Of a stretch of 64,000 nucleotides of DNA, positions 17,031 to 25,536 are shown one piece after another. Source of the stretch: CAVSUZ01 sp963795415 (lineage in GTDB: Bacteria > Pseudomonadota > Alphaproteobacteria > Acetobacterales > Acetobacteraceae); NCBI GenBank assembly GCA_963795415.1, contig CAWCHQ010000003.1, positions 620,001-684,000 on the forward strand, written 5' to 3'. A program made the position numbers and the translations under genes. Numbering within the stretch: position 1 is the stretch's first letter; each line of letters starts with the position of its first letter. Below the pieces are notes generated by a model. The model was given only the letters and a program-made list of their open reading frames with translations, was not told the DNA's origin and searched no databases.

Positions 17031-18170
17031 ATGAAGCTTCGGAGCGCGCTCCTGGCTGCCACGGCAATGGCGATGCCTGTTGCGGCCCATGCGCAGTTGG
17101 TGCCGAACATCAACCTGAGTGGCTTCTACATCAGCGCCGGCGCCGGTGCTAACTGGCTGATGCCGCAGAACATCACCGGATTCGGCACTCCGGGGCCGAG
17201 CGGGATTGTTATCGGTAGCAACGCCCAGGCAAAGTCGAACCCCGGCCCGGTTGCTGTCGGCGCGCTGGGGTATCTGCTTCCGTTTGGCCTGGCTCTCGAG
17301 CTGGAAGGCGACTATCGCTATAACAGCTTCAGTGGAGCCCGAAATAGCCGGTTCCCGACCAATATCGGCGGGCAGGGAGCAAAAATACGGCCCGATGGTC
17401 AATCTGCGGTATGACCTTTCGCCGTACTTTGCCGGTTTGGGATTACCCATTCCAATTGCTCCGTATATCGGCATCGGTGCGGGTTATCAGTGGGACCACT
17501 ATCGGAATTCTGAAGGGGGCGGCCCGCCCGGGACGCCGTCCTTCACGACTTCCGGTAATGAAACCAAAGGAGCGTTCGCCTATCAGGCGATACTTGGGAC
17601 GATACTTCCGATCCAGACGATACCTGGTCTAGCCCTGACCTTGAATACAGGTTTATGGGACAGACAGACAGGAGCATCCCGATCACGGTAACTGCTCCCA
17701 GCGGTGCCACGTTCGGTTCCAGCCTGAAGTTCGGCAACGAGTTTAACCATGCCGTGCTTGTCGGCTTCCGCTACACCTTCGGCGTAACACCGCCTCCGCC
17801 GCCTGCTCCGGCTCCGGTCGCGGCGCCTGCACCGGCTCCGGCGCGGTCGTACCTGGTGTTCTTCGATTGGGACAAGGCGACGCTGACCGACCGTGCGCGC
17901 CAGATCATCCGCGAGGCTGCGGATGCCTCGACCCACGTGCAGTACACGGCGATCGAGGTCAACGGCTACACGGATACATCGGGAACGCCGAAGTACAACA
18001 TGGGGCTGTCGATCCGGCGTGCGCAGGCAGTGGCCGCCGAACTGGTGCGCGACGGGGTGCCGCGGAACGTCATCTCGATCCACGGATTTGGTGAGACGCA
18101 CCTGTCGGTACCGACCGGTCCTGGCGTGCGTGAGCCGCAGAACCGCCGCGTCGAGATTATTATTCGCTGA
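17031..18170 (+). pseudogene. OmpA-like outer membrane protein, two frameshifts
   Basis: ATG 17031 follows a GAGGAGAG ribosome site and opens a signal peptide (KLRSALLAATAMAMPVAAHA). Beta-barrel strands begin SGFYISAGAGANW. The frame breaks in a five-A run near 17385 (one extra A) and returns near 17640. The last part is an intact PAP-rich linker and an OmpA peptidoglycan-binding domain (SYLVFFDWDKATLTDRAR, VNGYTDTSG, NRRVEIIIR). The downstream gene encodes an intact paralogue with the same layout. Repairing the two indels would give about 380 aa. Probably a structural porin-like protein tethering the outer membrane to peptidoglycan. Confidence 0.8.
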
Positions 18171-18200
18171 TTGCGGCCGACGGCCTGACCAGCCGCTTGA

Positions 18201-18222
18201 CGGGGCGCCGCAAGGCGCCCCG
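18201..18222 (+). terminator. Hairpin between the two OmpA-like genes
   Basis: A perfect 9-bp stem (CGGGGCGCC, loop GCAA, GGCGCCCCG) is followed by GTTGTGCTTTAA, a weak T-rich tract. It is positioned 30 bases after the first OmpA-like stop, so a Rho-independent or partial terminator is likely. It would uncouple the two paralogues. Confidence 0.65.
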
Positions 18223-18265
18223 TTGTGCTTTAATGTTGTCTCCTGGGCCAGGAGCTAACGCCGTT

Positions 18266-19351
18266 ATGCGCCTTCGTGGTTTGCTGATCGCCGCATCGGT
18301 CGCGGCCTTCCCCGTGCTGGCGGAGGCCCAACCGATCCAGGGTTTCTATGTCAGCGCCGGGGCGGGCTACGACCTGGCGCAGGTTTCGAAGGTGACGCCA
18401 GAGAGCCTCGGGTTTGGTGCGAGCCATCTGCGCCTGCAGAAGCAGAACGGGTTCGCGGGTCTTGGCAGCATCGGCTACGCACTGGGCAACGGGTTCCGGT
18501 TCGAGGTCGAGGGTGATTTTCTTCGAAACGGGATCAACCAGCTTGGACGCACCCCGTTCCCGACGGCGGCGAGCGGACATGTGAATCGCTACGGCGTGAT
18601 GGGGAACGCGCTGTTCGATATGGACATCGGCAACCGCTATATTTTCCCGTATCTGGGATTTGGCGCCGGCTACATGTGGACGAACCTGAACACCAGCTTC
18701 GTGCAGCCGGGCGGACCGTTCAGTTTCAGCACAAACAGCACACAGGCGCGCTTCGCGTGGCAGGGGATTCTCGGATCGTCATTTCCGATTCCCGGCATGC
18801 CTGGCCTGTCGCTGACGGCCGAATACCGGTTCATGGACATTACCGCCGGCGGAAAATTCAGCGGCCCGGAGACAACGGCGACGGGCTCCAGCACGGGCAC
18901 GATCAAGCTGGGCGCTCAGTTCGATCATTTGTTTCTTGTCGGCGTGCGCTACGCCTTTCACGTGACGCCGCCGGCACCGGTCCAGCCGGCGGCGCCTGCC
19001 GCGGCACCGGCACCCGCACCGGCACGCTCGTACCTTGTGTTCTTTGACTGGGACAAAGCGACGCTGACCGATCGGGCGCGCGCAATCATCCGCACGGCCG
19101 CGGAAAACTCCACACATGTGCAGTACACGCGGATCGAGGTGAACGGCTATACGGACACGTCCGGGCCGGCGGGATACAACATGGGATTATCGATCCGGCG
19201 GGCGCAGGCGGTTGCGGCGGAGCTGGTACGCGACGGCGTGCCGCGCAACGAGATAGCCATCCGCGGATTTGGCGAGACACATTTGCTGGTTCCAACTGGG
19301 CCGAATGTGCGCGAAGCGCAGAACCGGCGGGTTGAGATCATCATTCAATAG
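18266..19351 (+). CDS. OmpA-like outer membrane protein (intact paralogue)
   Basis: The 361-aa protein starts at ATG 18266 (MRLRGLLIAASVAAFPVLAEA, a signal peptide) after GGAGC. An eight-stranded-type beta-barrel region follows (QGFYVSAGAGYD to VGVRYAFHVTPP). Next is a Pro/Ala linker, then a C-terminal OmpA/MotB domain (FFDWDKATLTDRARAIIR, EVNGYTDTSG, IRRAQAVAAELV, NRRVEIIIQ) that should bind peptidoglycan. It shares barrel motifs and an almost identical C-terminal domain with the broken gene upstream, so they are a tandem duplication. Its 3' end overlaps the convergent lipoprotein gene by 7 bases. Confidence 0.9.
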   Translation: MRLRGLLIAASVAAFPVLAEAQPIQGFYVSAGAGYDLAQVSKVTPESLGFGASHLRLQKQNGFAGLGSIGYALGNGFRFEVEGDFLRNGINQLGRTPFPTAASGHVNRYGVMGNALFDMDIGNRYIFPYLGFGAGYMWTNLNTSFVQPGGPFSFSTNSTQARFAWQGILGSSFPIPGMPGLSLTAEYRFMDITAGGKFSGPETTATGSSTGTIKLGAQFDHLFLVGVRYAFHVTPPAPVQPAAPAAAPAPAPARSYLVFFDWDKATLTDRARAIIRTAAENSTHVQYTRIEVNGYTDTSGPAGYNMGLSIRRAQAVAAELVRDGVPRNEIAIRGFGETHLLVPTGPNVREAQNRRVEIIIQ

Positions 19352-19470
19352 GTCGGGTACACGCGGGGCCAGGTTAACTTATCGGGTGGGCCCGGGGGGG
19401 TCGGGGGGCCCTTCTTGCCACAGGCGGAGAGAAGCGCGCAGGCGGCAAGGGCAAGAAAGAGCGGTTTCAA
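19345..19470 (-). CDS. Small lipoprotein (LptM/YifL-like)
   Basis: A 41-aa product from TTG 19470: KPLFLALAACALLSACGKKG, then PPTPPGPPDKLTWPRVYP. The lipobox LSAC places the lipidated cysteine near residue 15, and the short GKKGPPxxP tail is typical of YifL/LptM-type lipoproteins. These commonly sit between argH and lysA in Proteobacteria. Here it directly follows argH on the minus strand, although lysA is 28 kb away. In the uncorrected sequence the frameshifted argH frame reads straight into it, which would create an artificial long protein. The start codon is inferred from the signal peptide. Confidence 0.7.
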   Translation of the reverse strand: MKPLFLALAACALLSACGKKGPPTPPGPPDKLTWPRVYPTY

Positions 19471-19504
19471 TGCGAACCGCCTGATACTCGCTGCAGTAAA
19501 ATTT

Positions 19505-19530
19505 GACCCCTCCCGCAAGGGGAGGGGGAT
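19505..19530. repeat. CTCCCGCAAGGGGAGG palindromic element (copy 2)
   Basis: CCCCTCCCGCAAGGGGAGGGG lies between the lipoprotein and argH. It matches the copies at about 16720, 39450 and 53770. Confidence 0.65.
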
Positions 19531-19544
19531 CTGCTCGGGTTGCA

Positions 19545-20952
19545 TCACAGAGCGGCCAGCCATTTTGCGGCTTCTCTGGCGACGTTTTCCGGCGCGGTGC
19601 CGCCGTAACTGCGCCGCGAGGCGACTGAAGCCTCGACGGTGAGGACCGAGAACACGTCGCCGTTGATCGCAGGCTCGATGCGCTGCATATCGGCAAGGCT
19701 CAATCCTGCGAGGTCGGTTTCTTTTGATTTCAGCGAGAGCAACAAGTTGCCCCGTAACCTGATGCGCCTGGCGGAAGGGAAGCCTAAGTTTGCGCACGAG
19801 CCAGTCCGCGAGATCCGTCGCGGTGGCAAATCCCGCGCCCGCCAGCTCTCGCATGCGCGCGGTATCGGGGGTCATGTCACGGACCATTCCCGCCATAGCC
19901 GCCAGCGATAACGTCCAGGCGTCGGCCGCGTCGAACACCGGCTCCTTATCCTCCTGCATGTCCTTGGCGTAGGCCAGCGGCAGTCCCTTCATGACGGTCA
20001 GCAAGGCGACCAACGCGCCGGCGATGCGGCCGGTCTTGGCGCGGACAAGCTCGGCGGCATCCGGGTTCCGCTTTTGCGGCATGATCGAACTGCCGGTGGT
20101 GAATGCATCGGACAGGTGAATAAAGCGCCAGGGCGCACTGCACCAGACGACGATTTCCTCGGCGAAGCGCGACAGGTGCATGGCGGAAATCGCGGCGGCG
20201 GAAAGAAACTCCAGAGCGAAATCACGGTCGGACACCGCATCGAGCGAGTTGGCCGAGGGACGGTCGAAACCAAGTGCGGCGGCGGTTTCAAACCGGTCGA
20301 TCGGAAAGGAGGTGCCGGCGAGGGCGGCGGCTCCCAACGGGCATTCGTTGAGCCGACGGCGGCAATCGACGAGCCGGCTGCGGTCGCGGTCCAGCATTTC
20401 GACATAAGCGAGCAGGTGGTGGCCGAAAGTGACGGGTTGGGCGGTCTGGAGATGCGTGAAGCCAGGCATGGGATCGGCAGTGTGGGCGGCCGCACGCTGG
20501 GCCAATGCGCGCATAAGATCGGTGAGCTGCACGGATACAGCGTCGATGGCGTCGCGCACCCACAGGCGAAAATCGCTCGCGACCTGGTCGTTGCGGCTTC
20601 GCGCGGTGTGCAGCCGTTTACCCGCCTCTCCGATCCGGTCCGTGAGCCGGGCTTCGATGTTCATGTGGATGTCTTCGAGCGCGGGGTCGAAAACGAAGCG
20701 TCCCGTCTCGATCTCGTGAGCCAGCGCCTCTAGACCGGCGCGGATCGCCTGCTCATCTTCGGCGCCGATGACACCGACCTTGGCGAGCATGGCGGCGTGG
20801 GCCAGCGATCCCCGAATGTCCTGGCGCCAAAGTCTTTTATCGAATGCGACGGACGCATTGATCTCCTGCATGACAATTGAGGGGCCGGCGGCGAAGCGGC
20901 CGCCCCATTGCGTATTGGCCGCCTCGTTCCGGCCGTCGGAATTGTTGCCCAA
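19545..20952 (-). pseudogene. argH: Argininosuccinate lyase, frameshifted near the C-terminus
   Basis: The protein starts NTQWGGRFAAGPS near its N-terminus and contains RLHTARSRNDQVASDFRLW, TPMPGFTHLQ-like and QKRNPDAAELVRAKTGR, with the signature GSSIMPQKRNP. ArgH releases arginine and fumarate from argininosuccinate. The frame is lost near 19735 in an AAAA run. Removing one A continues ETDLAGLSLADMQRIEPAI and ends AREAAKWLAAL at 19545, the expected C-terminus. Full length would be about 468 aa. The divergent thioredoxin-like gene starts 16 bases away. Loss would mean arginine auxotrophy, so a sequencing error is likely. Confidence 0.88.
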
Positions 20953-20967
20953 AGAAAGGATCCTGCC

Positions 20968-21516
20968 ATGACGACTTTGATTTCGCGCCGGGCGGCGCTG
21001 GCGGGCGGGACCGTAGCGGCGGCGCTGGTCGCGCGCAAATCAGCCGCGACCGAGCTGGGTGACCTTTCGGACCTGAAGCTCGTTCAGCCGCCAACGCCGG
21101 CGCCGATCGTCGTTTTCCAGGATGCCGACGGCAACCCGCATAAGCTGACCGACTATGTGGGCTTCGGGCTGGTGATCAATCTATGGGCGACGTGGTGCGC
21201 GCCGTGCACCGCCGAGTTGCCGTCGCTGGACAAGCTCGCAGGCAAGATGACCGACAAGCGAATCAAGGTGCTGGCGATTTCGTCCGATCATGGTGGAGCG
21301 ACGGTGGTGCAGGCGTTCTACAAGCAGCACGACATCAAGAACCTGCAGGTGCTGGTGGATCCGAATGGCGAGGCGGTGCACGCCTTCAACGCGCGCGGGA
21401 TCCCCACGACGTTCATCATCGACCGTCGGGGGATGGAGCGCGCGTATGCCGAGGGGAGCGAGAACTGGGCGACGGAGGCCGCGGCGAAGCGGGTGGAGGA
21501 GCTGGTCGCGCTGTAG
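20968..21516 (+). CDS. TlpA-like thioredoxin-fold protein
   Basis: A 182-aa protein from ATG 20968, with AAAGAAAGGA just upstream. The N-terminus (TTLISRRAALAGGTVAAALV) has a twin-arginine-like export signal. The mature domain has INLWATWCAPCTAELPSLDK, with the redox-active WCAPC motif, and the cis-proline region GIPTTFIIDRRG. It belongs to the TlpA/ResA/DsbE group of periplasmic thiol reductases, which reduce disulfides, for example during cytochrome c or oxidase copper-site assembly. Divergently arranged with argH. Specific partner unknown. Confidence 0.85.
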   Translation: MTTLISRRAALAGGTVAAALVARKSAATELGDLSDLKLVQPPTPAPIVVFQDADGNPHKLTDYVGFGLVINLWATWCAPCTAELPSLDKLAGKMTDKRIKVLAISSDHGGATVVQAFYKQHDIKNLQVLVDPNGEAVHAFNARGIPTTFIIDRRGMERAYAEGSENWATEAAAKRVEELVAL

Positions 21517-21539
21517 GCGCGAGTGCCGGACTCGAGCGT

Positions 21540-21605
21540 GCTCGTATACCCAACGTCCTTCGGAAGTTGCGTGAGTTTTTGGTTTGCGCGCGGCCGCCCT
21601 ACCAC
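21540..21605 (-). repeat. Partial copy of the bipartite palindromic element
   Basis: ATACCCAACG...GGTTTGCGCGCGGCCGCC matches the outer half of the element seen at 61304-61400 and also the partial copy at 29155-29230. Only the GC-rich core and one palindromic side are present. Confidence 0.55.
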
Positions 21606-21654
21606 CGGGGGTTCCCAACGCGCAAGTGCGCTGGGTGCCCGACTGCGCGGCCGT

Positions 21655-21815
21655 TTGACGATGGCGAACAGGTCGAAGGTAGTTCGCACCAACCGGTCGA
21701 TGCGTGTGACCGTCACCACGTCGCGCCGGGCCAAGTCGGCAAGCATCGGGAAGGAGCTGCCGTCGGCCGGTCTTCGTGCCCGTCACCCTCTCCTGGAAGA
21801 TCGGCTTGCAGCCAT
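21655..21815 (-). pseudogene. Serine recombinase (resolvase) remnant
   Basis: On the minus strand one frame reads CKPIFQERVTGTKTGRRQLL and the adjacent one DLARRDVVTVTRIDRLVRTT followed by FDLFAIVK. These are consecutive parts of the resolvase catalytic domain and line up with the resolvase at 24155 (KIYREKITGARPDRRELL, VTVTRIDRLARSTFDLFAIV). The N-terminal serine region and the C-terminus are missing and there is at least one frameshift. It is flanked by palindromic element copies, consistent with a recombination-prone spot. Confidence 0.7.
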
Positions 21816-21899
21816 TCGCACGCGGCCGCTCCACCAACCCCGCGCGCCATACCAGCTGCCCGAAGCGTTGGAAGAGTCAACGCTTCGGGCAGCTGGTAT
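21815..21899 (-). repeat. Bipartite palindromic element (copy 1) with perfect 22-bp arms
   Basis: ATACCAGCTGCCCGAAGCGT... at 21849-21870 is repeated in perfect inversion at 21878-21899 with a 7-base loop. It is flanked on the left by the shared GC-rich core (GCGGCCGC, then CCACCAACCCCGCGCG). The core matches those at 26188-26226 and 61334-61371; the palindrome sequence itself differs between copies apart from its ATACCA/TGGTAT ends. The following gap (21900-22124) has no recognisable gene. Confidence 0.75.
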
Positions 21900-22124
21900 C
21901 AGCCGAGATTCGGGCAGTTGGGCCACGCACAACCCCTTCGTGCGCTCGATCCGAAGATGACTGTCCGCGGCGGTGCGCCAAAGCGGAAACCGACGGCTCC
22001 GGAATGTGCCCGGGAAACGAGATCTCTGATTAGCTAGGATCGATTCCAGATCAGGGCCGCCACGGATTCCGAGCACTCCGGGCCAATTCTGTCAGCTAAG
22101 CGAGGATAGCGTCTGGCGAGTTCG

Positions 22125-22736
22125 TCAGTTGAAAGTACCTTCGGGGACACGGGTGCGGCGGACGCAAATGGCACCGTCGGGCCTCCAAGCGGCCTCAAAG
22201 CTCAGGTGATTCGAATCAAGCTGTGGCCGCTGAATGCCTAACCGATCGAATATGTCTATCTGCGTTCCGTTCCGCGTATGGCCAATCCCATCCCCGCCGT
22301 AATCAGCCCGCACAGTGCGGACGCAGGTCTGATGGTAGTCCCACAATGACTCTCCGTTGATTTCGCGCCAGGGCTTGTAGCCGAAGCGGACGCATTTGCC
22401 TGCGGCGCCGGAGGTGCAGGTGACAGTGAAGCTGGATGGATCACGAACATGGCGGCCGTCTTTCGTCCAACTCCCCGCCAATGGGAAGCCCGCCGCTGTC
22501 CCATCGGGGGCAGCGGCGCAGAGTCCCTTCCGATGGCCCGTTTCTGGGTCCGTTATTGAAAAGCTGTGAAGCCAAACGTCGCCGTCAGCGTCAATGGGAT
22601 CGCGAACAACATCATCGATACGGACGGTCGCGGTCTGCCCCGTCTCATCGGCCACTTCGAGCACAACGCCGCGGAGGTCCGGGGAAGTCAGAACACGGCC
22701 GTCAGGCATTGTGACAACGAATAGCGTGCCTACGAC
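22125..22736 (-). pseudogene. ADYC domain-containing protein, 5'-truncated by IS3 element
   Basis: The minus-strand frame contains CVRFGYKPW, HQTCVRTVRADYGGDG, and HTRNGTQIDIFDRLGI. This is the arrangement of ADYC-domain proteins (secreted, function unknown). The name-giving cysteine is glycine here (ADYG). Upstream the frame stays open (GTLFVVTMPDGRVLTSPDL, similar to the conserved N-terminal beta region) right up to the IS boundary at 22737. The signal peptide and true start are therefore probably lost. Internal ATG 22709 could still initiate but would give a truncated, non-exported protein. Confidence 0.65.
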
Positions 22737-22814
22737 TGAGGTGGACCCCGAAATCTGGACAGGTGGCTAAGAGAGACTCTCGCCCCTGGAACGGCCGCGG
22801 GCCGGGGGTGACAG

Positions 22815-23107
22815 ATGGCGCATATTCGCGAGAAGCACAGCGTTGATTTCAAGGCGAAGGTGGCCTTGGCGGCGGTGCGCGAGGACGGCACCGTGGCGGA
22901 GCTATCAAGCCGATATGGGGTGCATGCGAGCCAGATCCATGCGTGGAAGAAGACGCTGGTCGAGGGGGTTGGTTCGCTGTTCGCCCGGGGAAGGCAGGAA
23001 CGTCGGAGGGCGCCGTGGCGGACGAGGCGCAACTGGCCAAGCTGTATGAGAAGATTGGCGAGCTGACGGTCGAGCGCGATTTTTTTCGCAAAAGGTCTGG
23101 GCCATGA
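22815..23107 (+). pseudogene. IS3 transposase OrfA, frameshifted
   Basis: ATG 22815 encodes a helix-turn-helix domain (DFKAKVALAAVREDGTVAEL, then SSRYGVHASQIHAWKK). The frame drifts after LFARG near 22990. Another frame supplies the C-terminal leucine-zipper part (AQLAKLYEKIGELTVERDFF, then RKRSGP) and stops at 23107, overlapping orfB by ATGA. One base is missing relative to the expected sequence, so this copy of OrfA is probably inactive, which would block normal IS transposition. Confidence 0.75.
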
Positions 23108-24063
23108 ACCAGATAACGCGGCTGTCGCTGGTCGACAGGTCCGACGCGGACCTGTCGATCGTGGCGCAGTGCCGGCTGCTGCAGGTTGCGCGCTCGACGC
23201 TGTATGACCGGGCTGCGCCGGTGAGTGCCGATGATCTGCGACTGATGCGGTGTCTGGACGAACAGTATCTGGCGACACCGTTCTACGGATCGCGTCGCAT
23301 GGTGGCGGTACTGCGCCGGTCCGGCGAAGTGGTGAACCGCAAGCGGGTGCGCCGATTGATGCGTCTGATGGGGCTTGAGGCGATTTACCAGAAGCCGAAC
23401 ACCAGCCGGCGTCACCCGGAACACAAGGTGTATCCTTACCTTTTGCGAGATCTCCTGATCGATCGACCCAACCAGGTGTGGTGCGCGGACATCACGTACA
23501 TCCCGCTGGCGAAGGGTTTTGTGTATCTGGTTGCTGTGATGGACTGGTTCAGTCGGCGTGTTCTGGCATGGCGTTTATCGATCGGGCTGGACATGGCATT
23601 CTGTGTCGAGGCTTTGCAGGATGCGATGGATCGATACGGGCAGCCGGGCATATTCAACACCGATCAGGGTGTGCAGTTCACCAGCGGGGATTTCATTGAC
23701 GAACTGGCGGCCCGCGGGGTGCGGATCAGCATGGACGGCAAAGGGCGATTTTTGGACAACATCTTCATCGAGCGCCTGTGGCGCAGCCTGAAATATGAGG
23801 AGGTGTTCATCAAGGCGTACGCCTCGGTTGGTGCGGCACGTGGCGGTATCGGCAGGTGGCTGGCCTTTTACAACGAAGTGCGTTTGCACCAAGCGCTCGG
23901 TTATCGAACGCCGCGCGAAATGTTCGAGGCCGCGCCGACCTGTGGATATGTGGACAACGCCAGCGCGTTGACCACATCCCCACAGGCACCACAACAGCAA
24001 CAAAAGGGGTCAATCGACGATCAGAACGTGCTATGCAGCTTCGCTTCCCCCTCGCACGGGTAG
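23104..24063 (+). CDS. IS3-family transposase OrfB (DDE integrase core)
   Basis: A 319-aa protein with the HTH_21 region (YGSRRMVAVLRR, KRVRRLMRLMGL). The rve catalytic core has the first aspartate in WCADITYIPL, the second in FNTDQGVQFTS, and the glutamate in IFIERLWRSLKYEEV 35 residues later (DDE). The C-terminus YNEVRLHQALGYRTPREMF is standard for IS3 elements. The reading frame is complete, so OrfB itself may be functional, but in IS3 elements activity normally needs an OrfAB fusion made by programmed frameshifting, and OrfA is damaged here. Confidence 0.92.
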   Translation: MNQITRLSLVDRSDADLSIVAQCRLLQVARSTLYDRAAPVSADDLRLMRCLDEQYLATPFYGSRRMVAVLRRSGEVVNRKRVRRLMRLMGLEAIYQKPNTSRRHPEHKVYPYLLRDLLIDRPNQVWCADITYIPLAKGFVYLVAVMDWFSRRVLAWRLSIGLDMAFCVEALQDAMDRYGQPGIFNTDQGVQFTSGDFIDELAARGVRISMDGKGRFLDNIFIERLWRSLKYEEVFIKAYASVGAARGGIGRWLAFYNEVRLHQALGYRTPREMFEAAPTCGYVDNASALTTSPQAPQQQQKGSIDDQNVLCSFASPSHG

Positions 24064-24154
24064 CGGGATTCGTAACCGGCGGGATCTCTCTTAGCTCAAC
24101 CCGTTTCCTGTCCAATGGATGGGGTCCACCTCAAGGTTAGACTTCCCATAACAT

Positions 24155-24721
24155 ATGACCGAAAATAAATCCCAAAACCGACCCCTCGGCTATGCCCGCG
24201 TCAGCACCTGTGGGCAGACCCTTGACGCGCAGCTTGAGCAGCTACGCAAGGCCGGATGCACGAAGATTTACCGCGAGAAGATAACGGGCGCGCGGCCCGA
24301 CCGGCGGGAACTGCTGAAGATGCTGAAGGCCCTCGCCCCCGGTGACGCGGTGACAGTGACGCGCATCGACCGTTTGGCGCGTTCGACCTTCGACCTGTTC
24401 GCCATCGTCAAGCAGATCGTGGACGCCAAGGCGCAATTCCGGTCACTGGCGGAGCCGTGGGCCGACACAGCCACCAGCACCGGGCGGCTGATGATTGCCG
24501 TTCTCGGTGGGCTGGCGGACGTGCAACGCGACCTGATCCGCACCCGCACGGCAGGCGGCCGCGAGCGGGCGAAGGCGCGCGGGCAGCATGGGCCGACTGC
24601 CGAAGCTTACGCCCCAGCAATAGAGAGAAGCACGGCGGCGGCGCGCGCAAGGCGAAACGCTCAAGGAACTGGCGAAAAGCTACAACGTCAGCAAATCGAC
24701 GATTTCGCGGCTTGGGGTGTG
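24155..24721 (+). pseudogene. Resolvase family recombinase with out-of-frame C-terminus
   Basis: The catalytic domain is intact: GYARVSTCGQTLDAQLEQL with the active serine, then VTVTRIDRLARSTFDLFAIV and GLADVQRDLIRTRTAGGRER. After KARGQH the normal ending lies in another frame (MGRLPKLTPQQ, a TAG, then RRRAQGETLKELAKSYNVSK and STISRLGV), which is the Hin-type DNA-binding helix-turn-helix. A small indel near 24588 thus removes the DNA-binding domain. By chance the catalytic frame runs on into the next gene. The recombinase is probably dead. Confidence 0.75.
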
Positions 24722-25300
24722 ATGATAGACCGATCAACGATAATCGCTCTCTTGGGCGTCTTTATATCGGTCCTCTCTTTTACGGTTTCCGGTGCTGCTC
24801 TTTGGTTTACTTGGCTCCGGCGCGGACGGCTTTCTATGACGAAGCCAACCGTGATCTTCTTCGGCTATGACATGGAGCCTCGACTTACCCCGAAGATATT
24901 TCTGCGCACGCTTCTTTACAGCACTTCGGCAAGAGGGCAGGTCATTGAGAATATGTATGTCAAGCTCTGTCGAGACGGTTCCGAGCAGGTTTTCAGTTTC
25001 TGGGGATACGGCGAAACTCGCAATCTCACGCCGGGCAGCGGTCTTTTTGTCGGGCAGACAGGAGTTGCATTCAACCATCACTTTGCCCTGTCCATGCGTC
25101 ACCAAGGTTACCAGTTTGCAGCGGGCCTTTATTCCATAATCGTGTTGGCCCGCGTGGTCGGCAGGTCGGCACCGATCAGGCTCAACGAAATCTCACTCAC
25201 CCTGTCAGAGGCTAATGCCGGTGTCCTTGCTGGAAACGAGGGCGTCTTGTTCGAGCTAGCGCCGGACACTGGGGGCTATAGCGGGCATCCACGCGAGTAA
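24722..25300 (+). CDS. Hypothetical membrane-anchored protein (192 aa)
   Basis: ATG 24722 lies 1 base after the stop of the resolvase's native C-terminal frame. The N-terminus has one membrane span (STIIALLGVFISVLSFTVSG, then AALWFTWL). A soluble domain follows (IFFGYDMEPRLTPKIFLRTL, MYVKLCRDGSEQVFSFWGYG) with no motif I recognise. The uncorrected sequence joins it to the resolvase as a single 381-aa reading frame, but the internal anchor and start suggest an independent gene. It is lower in GC than the surroundings, consistent with horizontal transfer alongside the resolvase. Function unknown. Confidence 0.6.
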   Translation: MIDRSTIIALLGVFISVLSFTVSGAALWFTWLRRGRLSMTKPTVIFFGYDMEPRLTPKIFLRTLLYSTSARGQVIENMYVKLCRDGSEQVFSFWGYGETRNLTPGSGLFVGQTGVAFNHHFALSMRHQGYQFAAGLYSIIVLARVVGRSAPIRLNEISLTLSEANAGVLAGNEGVLFELAPDTGGYSGHPRE

Positions 25301-25536
25301 AGAGCCGGCGCCACTCTCCACAAACCACCTTCGGCAACTCCGCTGCCCTCTTAAAGGGGCAGGTCGGCGGAACCACCACGTAGCGAGAGTACTGGGCCAC
25401 GCGACCCTCAGCGGCAACCGGGCAGGTGCGGGTTCAGAACCCAAGGCTGAAGGACACCGAATCCTGCTCCCCAAGTCCCGCCAACCCCCTAAACTCCCGC
25501 TTTCCCAGTTAGCGTAACTAACGCTATACCTCCAAA

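Larger units (their letters stand above)
22737..24133 (+). mobile_element. IS3-family insertion sequence, about 1.4 kb
   Basis: The ends are imperfect inverted repeats. The left is TGAGGTGGACCCCGAAATCT followed by GGACAGG. The right, read inward, is TGAGGTGGACCCCATCCATT followed by GGACAGG. Between them are orfA and orfB with an ATGA overlap, the usual IS3 arrangement. I see no target-site duplication (left flank ACGAC, right flank AGGTT), so flanking rearrangement may have followed insertion. The left end interrupts the ADYC gene; a resolvase gene begins 22 bases past the right end. Confidence 0.88.

Noticed and set aside
24155..25300. A novel resolvase-membrane fusion protein
   Set aside because: The resolvase's own C-terminal helix-turn-helix is readable in another frame, and the membrane protein has its own start, so the fusion is a frameshift artefact.
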